26,804 nucleotides of DNA from Larix sibirica (GCA_004151065.3 NWUY0300062544.1:7667-34470), one strand, 5' to 3'; shown: positions 1-8,939, counted from the first letter of the stretch. Numbers and translations: made by a program. The notes: generated by a model from the sequence alone, not told the origin.

Positions 1-504
1 CCTCTGTGTGTGGTTGTGAACATGATATTCACTATGATATGGGGAAAATTATTTGAACCAACCGGAGTGGACTATTTTGGCCAAAAAATGGCCTAGACTG
101 ACCTTATGTTTTGGGTTGTATACATTATCATTTTCTTTATGAATGCTAAAATTATATGCCGAGGAAAATTATCATCTCATAAGATTATTCTAGATGATTG
201 CGTAATTTGTTAAATAGAATATGATATGAAATACCACGTCGATTCCTATTCTAATGTATTATTTATGATTGTAATACATGCATTATCATGATTGATTAAC
301 ACATTGTCTATTCCTTGTTATTGAAAGATTGAATATATTGATTATGGTTTTGAACCATATTTTTCCATGACTAAATGGTTCAATGAAGTAATGCAATATT
401 TTTTCTAAGGAACTAACAAATTGTTTTAGATTTATGATTCTTGGGACACACACTAGCCTAGGATAGATGTTGGGAACAACCCAGATGAATGCTAATCATG
501 TGGT
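1..504. other. AT-rich DNA, nothing recognised
   Basis: No open frame of useful length and no recognisable protein motif on either strand. Given the LTR-like block that follows at 505-600, part of this stretch could be an upstream piece of a degraded 5' LTR, but I could not align it to the LTR start at 4975. Confidence 0.4.
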
Positions 505-600
505 GGAAATTACACCCAAGGGAAAAGGCTTTTTCTCAATGAGGATCAGAGCCCAGAAGCTAATACCTTGTGTGACTTGGGAAGGGAAATATTGATCTAA
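505..600 (+). repeat. LTR-like block resembling 5338-5435
   Basis: This block (gtgg-aa-tt-ca-ccaag-gaaa-gg, then tgaggat, then cttggga-agggaaat) matches by eye, with small gaps, the interior of the candidate 3' LTR at about 5338-5435. The order of the shared words is the same in both. I infer a remnant 5' LTR, or an LTR of a related copy. The LTR boundaries cannot be placed here. Confidence 0.35.
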
Positions 601-618
601 AACATGAAATATTGATCT

Positions 619-1210
619 TTTGAGATTGATTTTGTGATTGCATTAGGTTTTATACAACACACTCACACTCAGAAAAGGGGTGACAAACATACTTGACAAC
701 CTCAAGAAAGTATTCAAGAAAAACCTAACACCAATCATGAGCCCCAAGAGCATGACATTGAAAGCACTTCACAATTGAAAGAAATTCACAAGTCTCATAT
801 GCAGTAATTGAAGGTGGTAATCCTCCTCAAGACCCAAATGGAGGAGATAAAATTAATGAGGAACATGATGAAGATAAATTTAAGAAGAGAGGATGAAGAA
901 CATTTAGAAAATCCTAAGATTGAGAGGACAAAGAAATAAGAAATGGAAGAATCCTGACAGGAGACTCTTAAACATGAGAATCATCCTTCACTTCCTAAAA
1001 CAAAGATACATTTTCCTCCTACTCCACAATAGTTCTCTAGAATTCTTGCAACTACGTCTACACTTATTCCTCCACCTAGGATAGAATATAAGAAGGAAAG
1101 TAGTGGAAGCAACAAAACATAAAATAGTAGTTTACCATTCATCAAGACCAAAGCATAGTATCTTAGTTTTTATTCAAGTTGGCATATTCTATATGATTGT
1201 TATGGAACCT
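619..1210 (+). pseudogene. possible decayed gag-like charged region
   Basis: One + frame runs about 197 codons with around eight stops, several replacing Gln-like codons. It gives a Lys/Glu/Gln-rich, then Pro-rich sequence (for example EEIKLMRNMMKINLRRED). A second frame near 807-890 reads GGNPPQDPNGGDKINEEHDE. The position between an LTR-like block and pol remnants would suit a gag gene, but there is no zinc knuckle and no family match I can name. The stop density is not clearly below chance for AT-rich DNA, so this is a weak suggestion only. Confidence 0.2.
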
Positions 1211-2039
1211 AAAGTGACCAACATTGAATTTATCAAACACAACTAGAAGATTACGAAGCAGTGGAAGTTTCATTAGATGAATGCAATTCATCCAAGAGAC
1301 TAAATGGAACTATATGGGGAAACTCAAGAAGGAGTATGTTGACTTTTTTGGACAACCACTCAACCAAGTCCCCGCGAATAATTCTAAATTGAAAGGGACA
1401 ACCACTCAAACTGATTGACCTTGCCATTGGTATAATTTTCTTGGCAGTTACTTCCTAGATAGGCTACTAATGGGCCCACCAACTAATGTGAACTAGAGCA
1501 ATAAAGATGAATCTAGTTATGACAATCTTGTTTATTATGATGAATTGTTCATGCTTAGTTTAGTCTATCTATGATTCTCACATAGTGATTATGGTTATAA
1601 TGATTTCATGTTGATGTGCATGCTATGGTTGTGACATCTGTTCCGTGGTGAAGATTCAGTATTGATGTCACTTCATTCTAATTCAATAAACGACACTTGC
1701 ACATAGTTTGAGCATTAATGCATAAACAATGGTAATATTGCTTGGTCATTTTGATCAATTGTTTATTGGTTTGTCATCATTGAATTTGCCTTTGTCTTTT
1801 CTTACATGTTGATTTGTGTACTTGCAAAACATTTTTTTTAGCTACAATGAAACAATTTTTCAGTTCACACCACCTGTACACACATCTCACTCCCTAAGAT
1901 CAACATATGCTTGGTTCATGACCCCAACCAAGCCTTAAAATTTACTTAACTTAACATACATTAACCTCACTTGAGGACCAAAAACAATATTGTAGTTAAG
2001 TTAGGGCATTGGGGATAGGCATCCGAATAATTCCCCTTT
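1211..2039. other. no gene recognised
   Basis: AT-rich sequence with no supported coding region. A 13-bp word, gacaaccactcaa, occurs twice (near 1350 and 1398). This is where the protease and RT of the neighbouring Ty3 element would be expected if the copy were complete, but no such motifs are readable. Confidence 0.4.
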
Positions 2040-3056
2040 TTCCATTTACATCTAAGACATAACTGTTGACTTTCTAGAGAGCCAAAATACTTGGTATTTG
2101 AGGGCATGGTCATGACCAATTTATAGAGGGGCCCATTCCTCTTTTGGGGTGGTAATCAGCGAGGTTGGGACCGAACGACTGGGTGATGCACATATCTCAT
2201 CTAGTTTTGCAGATCCCCCAACCGTTGTCACATACTATGGGACGGAAGTTCTTATAGGAAAGAAGTTGTAGGAAAATCCTTTGACGTGCTAACCAAGGTA
2301 TCTTAGTGACCATTATTAGGTGACCTACCTAGAGGTGATCCCCTATGGTGGGGGGATACCTGCGACATATTGGGTCTGCTATGGAACCAACTTGATAATT
2401 GCTGCTGGTTACCTTCACCTCACTTGTGTTGGTAGAGGATTCATGCCCCTTCACAACCTTTTGTTTGGAAGGTCCCCGACACTGCTTGATTCCTTTTGTT
2501 GATTTGGGGATGCAATGACCCTGGTCGAGGGAAGGTTTAAAAATGCATAACCCTTATTAACTACTTGCATTAGTATCTGTTAGGTTAGCGGGTCTTTTTC
2601 TTTCTATGAGTTGTAATGGGTTTTTTGAGCTGTTGGGATTGTTTTCCCTTTCTTGTGCTCGTCTGTTGTAGTTGGGTTTTCAAGCCTCCATTATAACTGT
2701 ATAGTCTAAAAATATAGTTCAGGCACTATTTCTCCTCCTAGATACTATCATAGACTTCAGGGGAAGTTGCCTTAATATAGTTTCCTAGACCATACTCATC
2801 GGACCCTTGTTCGACACGTTCCACTAGATTTAAGATCATATCCCAAGGCACCTGAGTTCACTTCAGATTCAGATTAGTGAGAATATCCCACACATTCACG
2901 TCTTCACAGCCCCATGGCTAGCATGAACCCCCCTCCTTTATAGGGGGCACCGTTGGTGGTGGCTCTAGAATTACCGCCCCTACCCACACAATTATTGGTT
3001 TCAATGGGTCCACCATTCCTATTAGTGGAGGCCCCACATCCACTGCCCCAATATTT
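2040..3056. other. unassigned, somewhat GC-richer stretch
   Basis: This stretch is less AT-rich than its surroundings and holds a 60-codon frame (2320-2502) that matches nothing I know. Its composition recalls LTR or untranslated retroelement sequence, but I could not identify termini, a primer-binding site or a second copy. The segment 2900-3050 gives a Gly/Thr/Pro-rich frame leading into the RNase H remnant, without RT motifs. Confidence 0.35.
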
Positions 3057-3470
3057 CAGGAATGTAATAAGGTTCTCATGATGGAACCCATTTTGATAAT
3101 CCTTGATTTTGGTTAAGATTTCCTAGTGTGCACCTACTCAAGTAAAAAATGAATTAGAGGAGTACTTATGTGGGAAGGGGGAGAAGTGACCTACAAGTCA
3201 AGGAAGTTGAATGTTCACGAGTAAAAATAGCTAGCTAATGCTTTGTATTTTCTTGCACTATTGCATGTCCTAAAGGCATGGAAACATTTCTTAATTGGTA
3301 CAAAATTTGAATTGTTGATAGAACATAAAAGTTTGAGGTACTTGCAAACTCAACCTCAATTGAATGCTAGGACGTGGCATTGGGTAGAATTTATGAGCAA
3401 CTATGACTTTGAAATATTGCACATAAAAGTGAAATAAAACTTTATAGTTGATGTCTTGATTCAAAGATGA
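3057..3470 (+). pseudogene. Ty3/gypsy RT end and RNase H, decayed
   Basis: One + frame reads through with several stops and follows the end of a Ty3/gypsy reverse transcriptase and the start of its RNase H. It contains MMEPILIILDFG, then GVLMWEGGEVTYKSRKLN, then HVLKAWKHFLIGTKFEL, then HKSLRYLQTQPQLNARTWHW and VEFMSNYDFEILHIK. Family members typically read DASKEGIGGVLMQEG, SRKLNEHE, HSLRYL-QPQLNARQARW and DFEI-HIKGK. The DAS motif is YSS here, so a catalytic Asp is lost. The frame continues after 3437 with stops. The upstream RT palm with its YxDD box is absent, which means the copy is internally deleted or rearranged. RNase H would remove RNA from the RNA:DNA hybrid during reverse transcription; this copy cannot function. 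Confidence 0.85.
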
Positions 3471-3539
3471 CATATAGGTGCAATTCCCTAAGATTAATAA
3501 TATTTGAGAACAATATCCAAGGAGGATAAGCGGTAACCA

Positions 3540-3855
3540 AAGTATGCCAAGCTCTATTGAGAAGGATGGGTTGGATAGAGAAAGAGTTCAAGACGTATGA
3601 TGATTATCATCTAGCTAAAGGTGGTGTGTTGATATCGAGGAATCAAAATTATGTGCTAGACCATAAGGAATTGAGAAGACTAGTTCTTGATGAAGCACAT
3701 GATGCACCCTATTTCAAACACTCAAGATACCAAAGGAAAAGTCAAAATATAAAGCAATTGTACTATTGGCTAGGACTAAAAATAAATTATTCCCACCTCT
3801 GTGATTGTATGCCAATAATTCCAACAGATAAAAGTAGAACATTAGCATCCAACTA
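3540..3855 (+). pseudogene. Ty3/gypsy integrase N-terminal zinc-binding region
   Basis: A 99-codon open frame (3557-3853) holds the spacer and H2C2 zinc-binding domain found at the N-terminus of Ty3/gypsy integrase. It reads YDDYHLAKGGVLISRNQNYV, then ELRRLVLDEAHDAPYFKH, then QNIKQLYYWLGLKINYSHLCDC. The His pair (EAHDAP, FKHSRY) and the LYYWLGLK core match the family pattern (LHxxPxxGH...FYWPGM). The second Cys pair is partly preserved (CDC, then divergent residues). It lies directly after the RNase H remnant, the usual RNaseH-integrase order of Ty3 pol. Stops separate it from both neighbours. Confidence 0.85.
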
Positions 3856-3885
3856 AAAATTTGAATTCACTAAATATGTCATTTT

Positions 3886-4345
3886 GGAAGTGGGAGGATA
3901 TCCATCGATTCGATTTCTGGGTTACCAAGTACCCCCAAGGGTAATGACTTTATACTAGGATTATTCGACCCTCTGACAATGTTATCCCACTTCATTCTAT
4001 CCCAGACTACTAATTGGGCATGTGATAAATCCCACATTTTCACCCAAGAAGTAGTAAGGTTGCATGATGTATCTAAGGTGATTATGATAAACAAGTTTTT
4101 CATCTACATGTTGGTAGAGCTTGTTTCATGAGCTGCACATGAAGATATGTTTTAGTATAGCCTACCATCTGGAGAGATATGATCAAACAAAAAGGGTCAA
4201 TAAAAATTTGGAAGATGTGCTTAGAAGGTATGTGATCAATAAACAGAGGAGTTGGAAAAACTACCTATCATTAGTGGAACTTACCAACAACAATGGATAC
4301 CATTGCTCCAATAAGAAAAGTCCATTTGAATCCTTGTACGGATAG
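3886..4345 (+). pseudogene. Ty3/gypsy integrase catalytic core, frameshifted
   Basis: Two + frames joined by a frameshift near 4120 cover the integrase core (rve). The first reads ISIDSISGLPSTPKGND, then LFDPLTMLSHFI, then TQEVVRLHDVSKVIM. Relatives read ISMDFITGLP-T--GND, VVVDRLTK-AHFIP and VRLHGVPK-IVSDRD. The first catalytic Asp (SID) is kept, while the SDRD motif is replaced by MINKF, so the second catalytic Asp is lost. The second frame (4121-4345) reads FHELHMKICFSIAYHLER, then VNKNLEDVLRRYV, NNNGYHCSNKKSPFESLYG, the conserved C-terminal half of the core; the Glu region (TERVN in relatives) reads TKRVN, so the catalytic Glu also appears lost. The enzyme would have inserted the element's cDNA. 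Confidence 0.88.
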
Positions 4346-4935
4346 AGGTGAAACTCCCCATTTAGCTAGGACCATCTGGAACCAAGAATGACTCAAGAAA
4401 GTTCCCCCCTAGAATAAATGGTGTACATAGTGAAACAAGTACAACACAGTTTAAAGATTGCGTAGGATAGGCAGAAGAGTTATGCAAATAAAAGGAGATT
4501 AAAATGAATATTCAAAGCTAGAGAGAAAGTGTTCCTTAGAGTTAAGACAAAAAGGAATTATTTATGCCTATGAAAATAGAAGAAGCAGTAACAGAGATAA
4601 TATGGGCCCTTCCATATTTTGACATAGATGGGTATCACTACTTACAAATTGGCATTGCCACCATGGGTAAAGGTTCATGATGTTTTCCATGTCTCTTTAA
4701 TTAAGAAATATGTATCTAACTTAATCCATGTGTTAGATTTTGATGCTATATAGATGAAAGAAATAGAGGATTCTCTCATCAATCCCTAATGATCATCAAT
4801 AGTATAGTAGCACTTACAAATAGAGTAATAGATTAGGTCAAAGTCCACTAGCAACACTACTCAAAAGATTATCATACTTAAGAATTAGAATCAAAGATGA
4901 GGAAGCTTTATCCTAATTTATTCACCGTGCTCTAG
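4346..4935 (+). pseudogene. Ty3/gypsy integrase C-terminal region with chromodomain-like tail
   Basis: The frame of the preceding core continues past in-frame stops. It gives QHSLKIA-DRQKSYANKRRL, then AREKVFLRVKTKRNYLCL, YGPFHIL, ITTYKLALPPWVKVHDVFH and VSLIKKYV. These match the DRQKSYADKRR, GEKVFLRVKPKR, GPFxIL and VHxVFHVSLLKKYV landmarks of Ty3 integrase C-termini. A following frame (about 4803-4935) reads LTNRVID-VKVH-QHYSKDY and ELESKMRKLYPNLF, the arrangement of the chromodomain-like tail in many plant Ty3 elements (VKVxWxxxSxxxATWE-E--MRxxYPxLF). The two Trp positions are TAG. This tail, the polypurine tract and the LTR start together mark the 3' end of the element. Confidence 0.85.
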
Positions 4936-4950
4936 GGTCATGTCCCTTGG

Positions 4951-4970
4951 TAGAGGGGAGGGGGGAGGGG
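4951..4970 (+). promoter_or_regulatory. polypurine tract of the Ty3 element
   Basis: A nearly pure purine run (tagaggggaggggggagggg) sits between the end of the chromodomain-like tail and a TGTAACACCCC LTR start. In LTR retrotransposons such a tract primes plus-strand DNA synthesis immediately upstream of the 3' LTR. Position and composition both fit. Confidence 0.75.
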
Positions 4971-4974
4971 CCCT

Positions 4975-5500
4975 TGTAACACCCCTTTATTCATGAATTT
5001 ATCCTTCCTAACCTTGGTTATTTTGCATCTTGTGTTGGTTATTAGAAGATGATGTTTTGGATTCATTATCCCCTTGTCATTTTTATCAAAGGATGTTTGA
5101 TTATTGAGACTTATGTGGTTGCTTAGTTATGATGAAACCTTTTCATTAATCATATGGTTAAGTACTTAAATTACTTTTTGGGAATCTATGTTACATTTTG
5201 ATGACATATACAAGCATTATAACTGATGTGCTTTCTTATTATTATGATGCTCTTTAATTCATTATGTTGTGATGTTGCACATGTATTAGTATTATTGGAA
5301 AAAGATATTCTATTACAAAATAAAACGTTGATAAATAGGTGGGAAGTTCCATCCAAGAGAAAGGGGCTCATGTTCTATGAGGATGAACACCTTGTCCTAG
5401 TGCATAGGAAGCCTTGGTAAAGGGAAATGACTTGAAAAATGCCTACTAAATCCAATATTCGTTAAAAGGTCCAAGGGGAGTAATTTGTCGTTTACTTTTA
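4975..5500 (+). repeat. candidate 3' LTR of the Ty3 element (3' end uncertain)
   Basis: The sequence starts with TGTAACACCCC, a common beginning of plant Ty3/gypsy LTRs, four bases after the polypurine tract. It has no coding content. The interior block at about 5338-5435 recurs in diverged form at 505-600. The 3' boundary is not visible; the Penelope-like element begins shortly after, so the LTR may be interrupted or truncated. The 5' boundary is well supported and the end coordinate is only a guess. Confidence 0.55.
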
Positions 5501-5593
5501 CCCACTTCTTAATAGTTGCAATTTCAATTGTTCATGGCATACACATGGAAATATTTAGTTAATGAGGAAAGAATGTTGCATTAAATACTTACA

Positions 5594-5624
5594 TTTCGAG
5601 CCTCATAGTCAGGCTCTTCATCAA
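5594..5624 (-). ncRNA. hammerhead-ribozyme-like remnant at the PLE 3' end
   Basis: Read on the - strand from 5624: UUGAUGA, one A, then GAGCC, a nine-base loop (UGACUAUGA), GGCUC and GAAA. The GAGCC/GGCUC arms pair perfectly over 5 bp. The layout matches the hammerhead core CUGAUGA, stem II, GAAA. The core C is replaced by U and there is an extra A before stem II, so catalysis would probably be lost. Penelope-like elements are known to carry short hammerhead motifs in their terminal repeats, and this one lies just downstream of the PLE stop at 5668. Stems I and III could not be assigned. Confidence 0.45.
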
Positions 5625-5667
5625 GAGAAAGAACTTGGGATACTAGCTGAAGATTAACAACACTCAT

Positions 5668-6168
5668 TTATATATGATCTTTAAAATTATGTGCCTTCAT
5701 TTCCAGAAGTGGTTGACCCCTTGGTATTATTATTATTTTTTTAATAAGTTGAATTATTGGACGCCAAAAATTACCTAGCGTAAGGCCATCATCTCTATTT
5801 AAATTTTTGGGTAATTTTTCTATTTTAATATCCTCATGTATCTTCCTTCTCATAAAGTGATCCTCCCTCATAATTAGCTTGGAATCTTCAATGAAAATAT
5901 GGTGGTTTGAGTTATAGGCATGGTTAGCTAAGGCATATTTTTTATGACAATTGTACATTATGTCTGCATTGTGCTCTCTAAGTCTCACTTGAATTGATTG
6001 ACATGTTTCCCCAATATAAAGTCTACCACATGAGCATGGTATGTTGTACACACCATTTTGTTTCCTTGGATCTATGGCATCTTTCGAGGAGTCCAACATT
6101 CTTCTGAAAAAGTTCGGTGGAGAGAAATTGACACTAATGTTTATTTTCTTCAGAATTCTTTCTAGCAC
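5668..6168 (-). pseudogene. Penelope-like element GIY-YIG endonuclease domain
   Basis: The 166-codon frame encodes the C-terminal endonuclease of a Penelope-like element. Residues 1-35 form the linker after RT. GVYNIPCSCGRLYIGE (about 40-55) carries the GIY and YIG motifs with the CxC that PLE endonucleases have between them. The catalytic Arg region (VRLREH) follows, then the conserved ALANHAYNSNHHI (about 80-92). RRKIHEDIKIEK (about 107-118) carries the expected Glu, and LNRDDGLTLGNFW (about 123-135) is the PLE-specific tail. The enzyme would nick the target to prime reverse transcription. The frame continues upstream past a stop at about 6184 (GTTHV precedes the Met). This piece is fairly well preserved, but it cannot act alone because its RT is broken. 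Confidence 0.9.
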
Positions 6169-6315
6169 ATGAGTTGTCCCTTAATGATATAAGAAAGGGT
6201 GACCACTGCTCCAATATGTTCCTCATGTTGTCTTCGGGATCCCCCTCAAGATTTTTGGATGAATATCTTAACCTACCTTTCACTATATCCATTATTCCTA
6301 AAAGTAGTGGTCAAA

Positions 6316-6415
6316 TACTCCAATTCTTATTTGGGTGGTCCTTTTCGAATACCCCAATGGCACAAGTTACAAGGGTATTTATCACACTATTTTTTGTGTG
6401 CAAGATAGTGGTGTG
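6316..6415 (-). pseudogene. Penelope-like element, post-RT segment
   Basis: In one - frame the sequence reads HTKNSVINTLVTCAIGVFEK followed by DHPNKNW. PLE polyproteins have KNSVINTLVxRA...E.HL..E at this place, right after the VYRKPTHTD motif. Traces of the latter (VPTH-LT) lie in another frame just upstream, implying a frameshift. The downstream frame PEDNMRNI leads toward the endonuclease with further breaks. Confidence 0.7.
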
Positions 6416-6455
6416 AGTCAGTGTGTAGGTACCTATACATATGAATTTTATTTCA

Positions 6456-6549
6456 ATAAACACAGTGTGCTAAGTATCCTCATTTCTCTTACATATGAGA
6501 ACTTCAAGGAATGGTCGATAAACACAGTGTGTTAAGGATCCTCATTTCT
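6456..6549. repeat. direct repeat, 32 bp, 62-bp offset, inside PLE
   Basis: The 32-bp word starting ataaacacagtgtg at 6456-6487 recurs at 6518-6549 with two mismatches. The preceding tacatatga words (about 6437 and 6491) are also shared, so this looks like a local tandem duplication. It falls where the RT core of the Penelope-like element is missing and may mark the deletion scar. Confidence 0.7.
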
Positions 6550-6657
6550 ATTGTTAAAACTGGCTAAAATATCCCCTTCGTCCACCTTAAAAAATTTCAT
6601 TTCATTCACCATGTGCATTGAGTCCTTGATGAAGGATTGGGTATGTCTTGCGATGTG
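6535..6657 (-). pseudogene. Penelope-like element, early RT segment
   Basis: A - frame reads HTQSFIKDSMHMVNEMKFFK and then VDEGDILASFN. PLE reverse transcriptases show FIKDS..F...I....V..DDILVSFDVVSLF here, so this is the approach to RT motif A. The Asp of motif A appears as Asn, and the similarity stops immediately afterwards. Further upstream (6660-6720) only weak traces are visible. Confidence 0.6.
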
Positions 6658-6824
6658 ATTTCACTTATAAGCCTAATTTCTCCCCACATGATATTTTGTA
6701 TAGGGGAGGGAAGGAAAAAAAGCCAATTTTTGGGAGAGTTATTACACTTGAGAGAGATTAGAAAAGAGTTGCATGCCTGGAGGAGAAGGTTGGCATAAGA
6801 GGATATGTTGAGAAAATTATGCAT

Positions 6825-7545
6825 GAGTAAGAAATCTATGTTGTTATATTGGGGAGTAGACTATTTTTTCTCTAACCTATTTTGAGTGGATTTATTAGGT
6901 TGGAAGTGTAACTGACTAAGCGGGGGTACTAATTCTCATATGTGCTTGATAAGTATTCTTTTGGGCCCTTCAAACAACATTGTCGATTATGTTTTTTGAC
7001 CAAGTAAGGGTATGCATCAGGGGATTTTGGTGGTAGTAAGATCCCTGAACACCAATCCCTGAGAAATTTTTGGGAGTGTTATACTAGACCAAGAGCCTCT
7101 CCACCACACTATGGTTGATTAATGGGATGCCTAATCCTTGGATGTTTTTTGTGAGTTCTAATGAACCATCTATTGTGTGCTATGTAATTACCCATTCCTC
7201 GCCTCATGAATCTTGAGCTCTACTTGGTGCCAATACCTAGCTTAGGTGGTTGCATTGGTTGGGTGGAAAATTGACCCTTGGGTATGATTCCCCCCTAGTT
7301 GGTATTCTAGTAGTGGAGTACCAGTTTGGACTAGTGGTTACTCTGCGATAAAGTAGGGGAACAACAAGTACTTCATGTGTTTTATTTCCACCACTATTGT
7401 TATTGCATTAAGAGTTACTTGGTTTCCGTTATCAATGGCCATAGTGGAAAAATGATATTGTTGGTGGTATTGCCTCACTTGTTGTTTTGGATATTGATTA
7501 GATTAAAATTGAGCTTGATTAGTATGGGTTTAGAAGAAAAAAATA
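6825..7545. other. no gene recognised
   Basis: Mixed-composition DNA without a supported coding frame on either strand. Its texture resembles retroelement untranslated or LTR sequence, but I found no termini and no second copy in the window. Confidence 0.35.
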
Positions 7546-7568
7546 TGTGTGTGTGTGTGTGTGTGTGT
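7546..7568. repeat. (TG)n microsatellite
   Basis: An uninterrupted TG dinucleotide run of about 11 units. Confidence 0.95.
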
Positions 7569-8280
7569 TTATTTGGGTAACACCCTCCCGGGAAGGACTG
7601 GTGTTACTAGATCAATTTAAAAATAGTGTATAACCTATCAATTTCATTCCTATCTTTACTTATAGCCAACAAGTTGCTTGACAATGTCAACTTTGATCAA
7701 GTGCCCCTTAAATCAACATGTTTGGTAAGCTTAAAAATAATATTATTACATTTCATGTCTACATCAATACATGTGGGCATTATAACAATAAGGGTGTTTT
7801 CACACCCACATATGTTCATAATGTGTTAGGAGTTTATTTCATTAAAGGCCATCGAGGTTATGGGTCATAGTGTATTAGGGTGTTATTAGGTTAGTGGGAT
7901 AGGGATTATGGTTTAATGGGGTTGGTCGGTTATGAGGTTTAAGGGTTTTGGGATCAACCATGGTTAACAATGGTCAAGTCAGCTAGTGATTTACTAGGGT
8001 GAATAGGTAACGAGGTTAGCATATTAAGGAATTTGAAATTAGTGAGTTAGTGTGGTGAATATGGTCAAATATGTTTATATATGGGGCCAAAGAGCATCAG
8101 AGGAGAATATATCAAGGGTCGTTTGAGTTAGGAAGATTAATGTTAATGGAAATAAATACACGATAAATAATACTAACCATGAAACAAGGGGAAAACATGT
8201 AGCTGGGGATTTGAACATTTTTGGGGTGAGTGATAATGTTGTTGCTTCACTAACCAACTGGGCCCAATCAATGTTTTACC
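7569..8280. other. no gene recognised; G/T-rich patch 7840-7960
   Basis: No supported gene. From about 7840 to 7960 the + strand is rich in scattered TTAGG and GGGTT words, too irregular to be a telomeric array. Confidence 0.4.
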
Positions 8281-8375
8281 ATTACTTGTTATTACTAGTA
8301 TTACTAATTATTATTAGTTTTTATTATTATTACTTATTATTTTATTTGTTTTTCTTAATATTATTACTTTGTGCA
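8281..8375. repeat. TTA/ATT-rich simple sequence
   Basis: Degenerate TTA/ATT trinucleotide-rich tract. It produces a hydrophobic-looking frame (Leu/Ile/Tyr) that I treat as an artefact of composition. Confidence 0.8.
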
Positions 8376-8416
8376 TTTATTTGGTATCAGCATAAGACTT
8401 AATACATCTTCAATAT

Positions 8417-8499
8417 ATCACAATTTTTTTCTCCTTAAATATTTATCAAATTTTTTTCTCCTTAGATATTTATCACAATTTTTTTCTCCTTAAATATTT
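8417..8499. repeat. three tandem copies of a 28-bp T-rich unit
   Basis: Units at 8417-8444, 8445-8471 and 8472-8499 share the pattern atcacaatttttttctcctt followed by aaatattt. The middle copy is 27 bp with two substitutions. Confidence 0.9.
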
Positions 8500-8620
8500 T
8501 GGAAAAAGTTTCCTAAAGTGTTATTGTAGACATAATGATAGACATTTATATAGTTGTTTCTTACATACCCTATAGTGTCCAAAGTTGATACCATTGGTTT
8601 CAAAAATGGCCATTACGATG

Positions 8621-8915
8621 GATTTCCAAGATAGAAATATATCTCAGACATTTATGGTAAATCACCCAAAGTGTAACTATAGTGTTATGTTTTTCCATGC
8701 AAACATTCCTCAAGGAATGGATTGCTAAATATAAATATATCTCATATGTTTATGGTAAATCTTCCTATACGTCTAATTCTTCTTATATAGCATACGTTTA
8801 TGGTAAATCTTGCTAAATAAGTCTTATAGTGTTTTGTTTTTCCATACAAATACTCCTCGGGGAATCGATTGCCAAGATATAAATATATCTTAGACATTTG
8901 TGTTAAATCACACAA
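8621..8915. repeat. diverged tandem repeat, units of about 100-147 bp
   Basis: Three units start with gatt-ccaagatataaatatatct at 8621, 8720 and 8867. The first two end with tttttccat-caaa-a-tcct and then ggaat. The second unit (8720-8866) has an extra internal copy of the tttatggtaaatct segment, and the third is partial. Confidence 0.8.
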
Positions 8916-8939
8916 TATTTGTTTCGTCAACTTTTATGA

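Larger units (their letters stand above)
5594..6660 (-). mobile_element. truncated Penelope-like retroelement
   Basis: Fragments of one Penelope-like element lie in order on the - strand. They are an early RT segment (6657-6535), a post-RT segment (6415-6316), a GIY-YIG endonuclease frame (6168-5668) and a hammerhead-like 3' motif (5624-5594). The RT core between motif A and the thumb is missing, and the N-terminus and any 5' terminal repeat are not seen. The spread of related elements in conifers (Dryad group) is established knowledge; assignment to that group is inferred. Outer boundaries are approximate. Confidence 0.75.

Noticed and set aside
2320-2502. 60-codon + strand frame
   Set aside because: No motif, no initiation context and no neighbour to support it; the length is compatible with chance.
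6174-6535. Three + strand frames opposite the PLE
   Set aside because: They are shadows of the - strand PLE segments, which have clear family motifs; the + frames have none.
7840-7960. Interstitial telomere-like TTTAGGG array
   Set aside because: TTAGG and GGGTT words are scattered and irregular with no run of the plant telomere unit.
8380-8396. ttggtatcagcataag as a retrotransposon primer-binding site
   Set aside because: Only the first nine or so bases match the initiator tRNA-Met complement, and no LTR end precedes it.
8211-8402. Hydrophobic + strand frame as a small membrane protein
   Set aside because: It is the translation of a TTA/ATT-rich simple tract without conserved features.
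8417-8499. Short regular repeats as a possible CRISPR array
   Set aside because: The copies are adjacent with no unique spacers, and the sequence is plant nuclear DNA.
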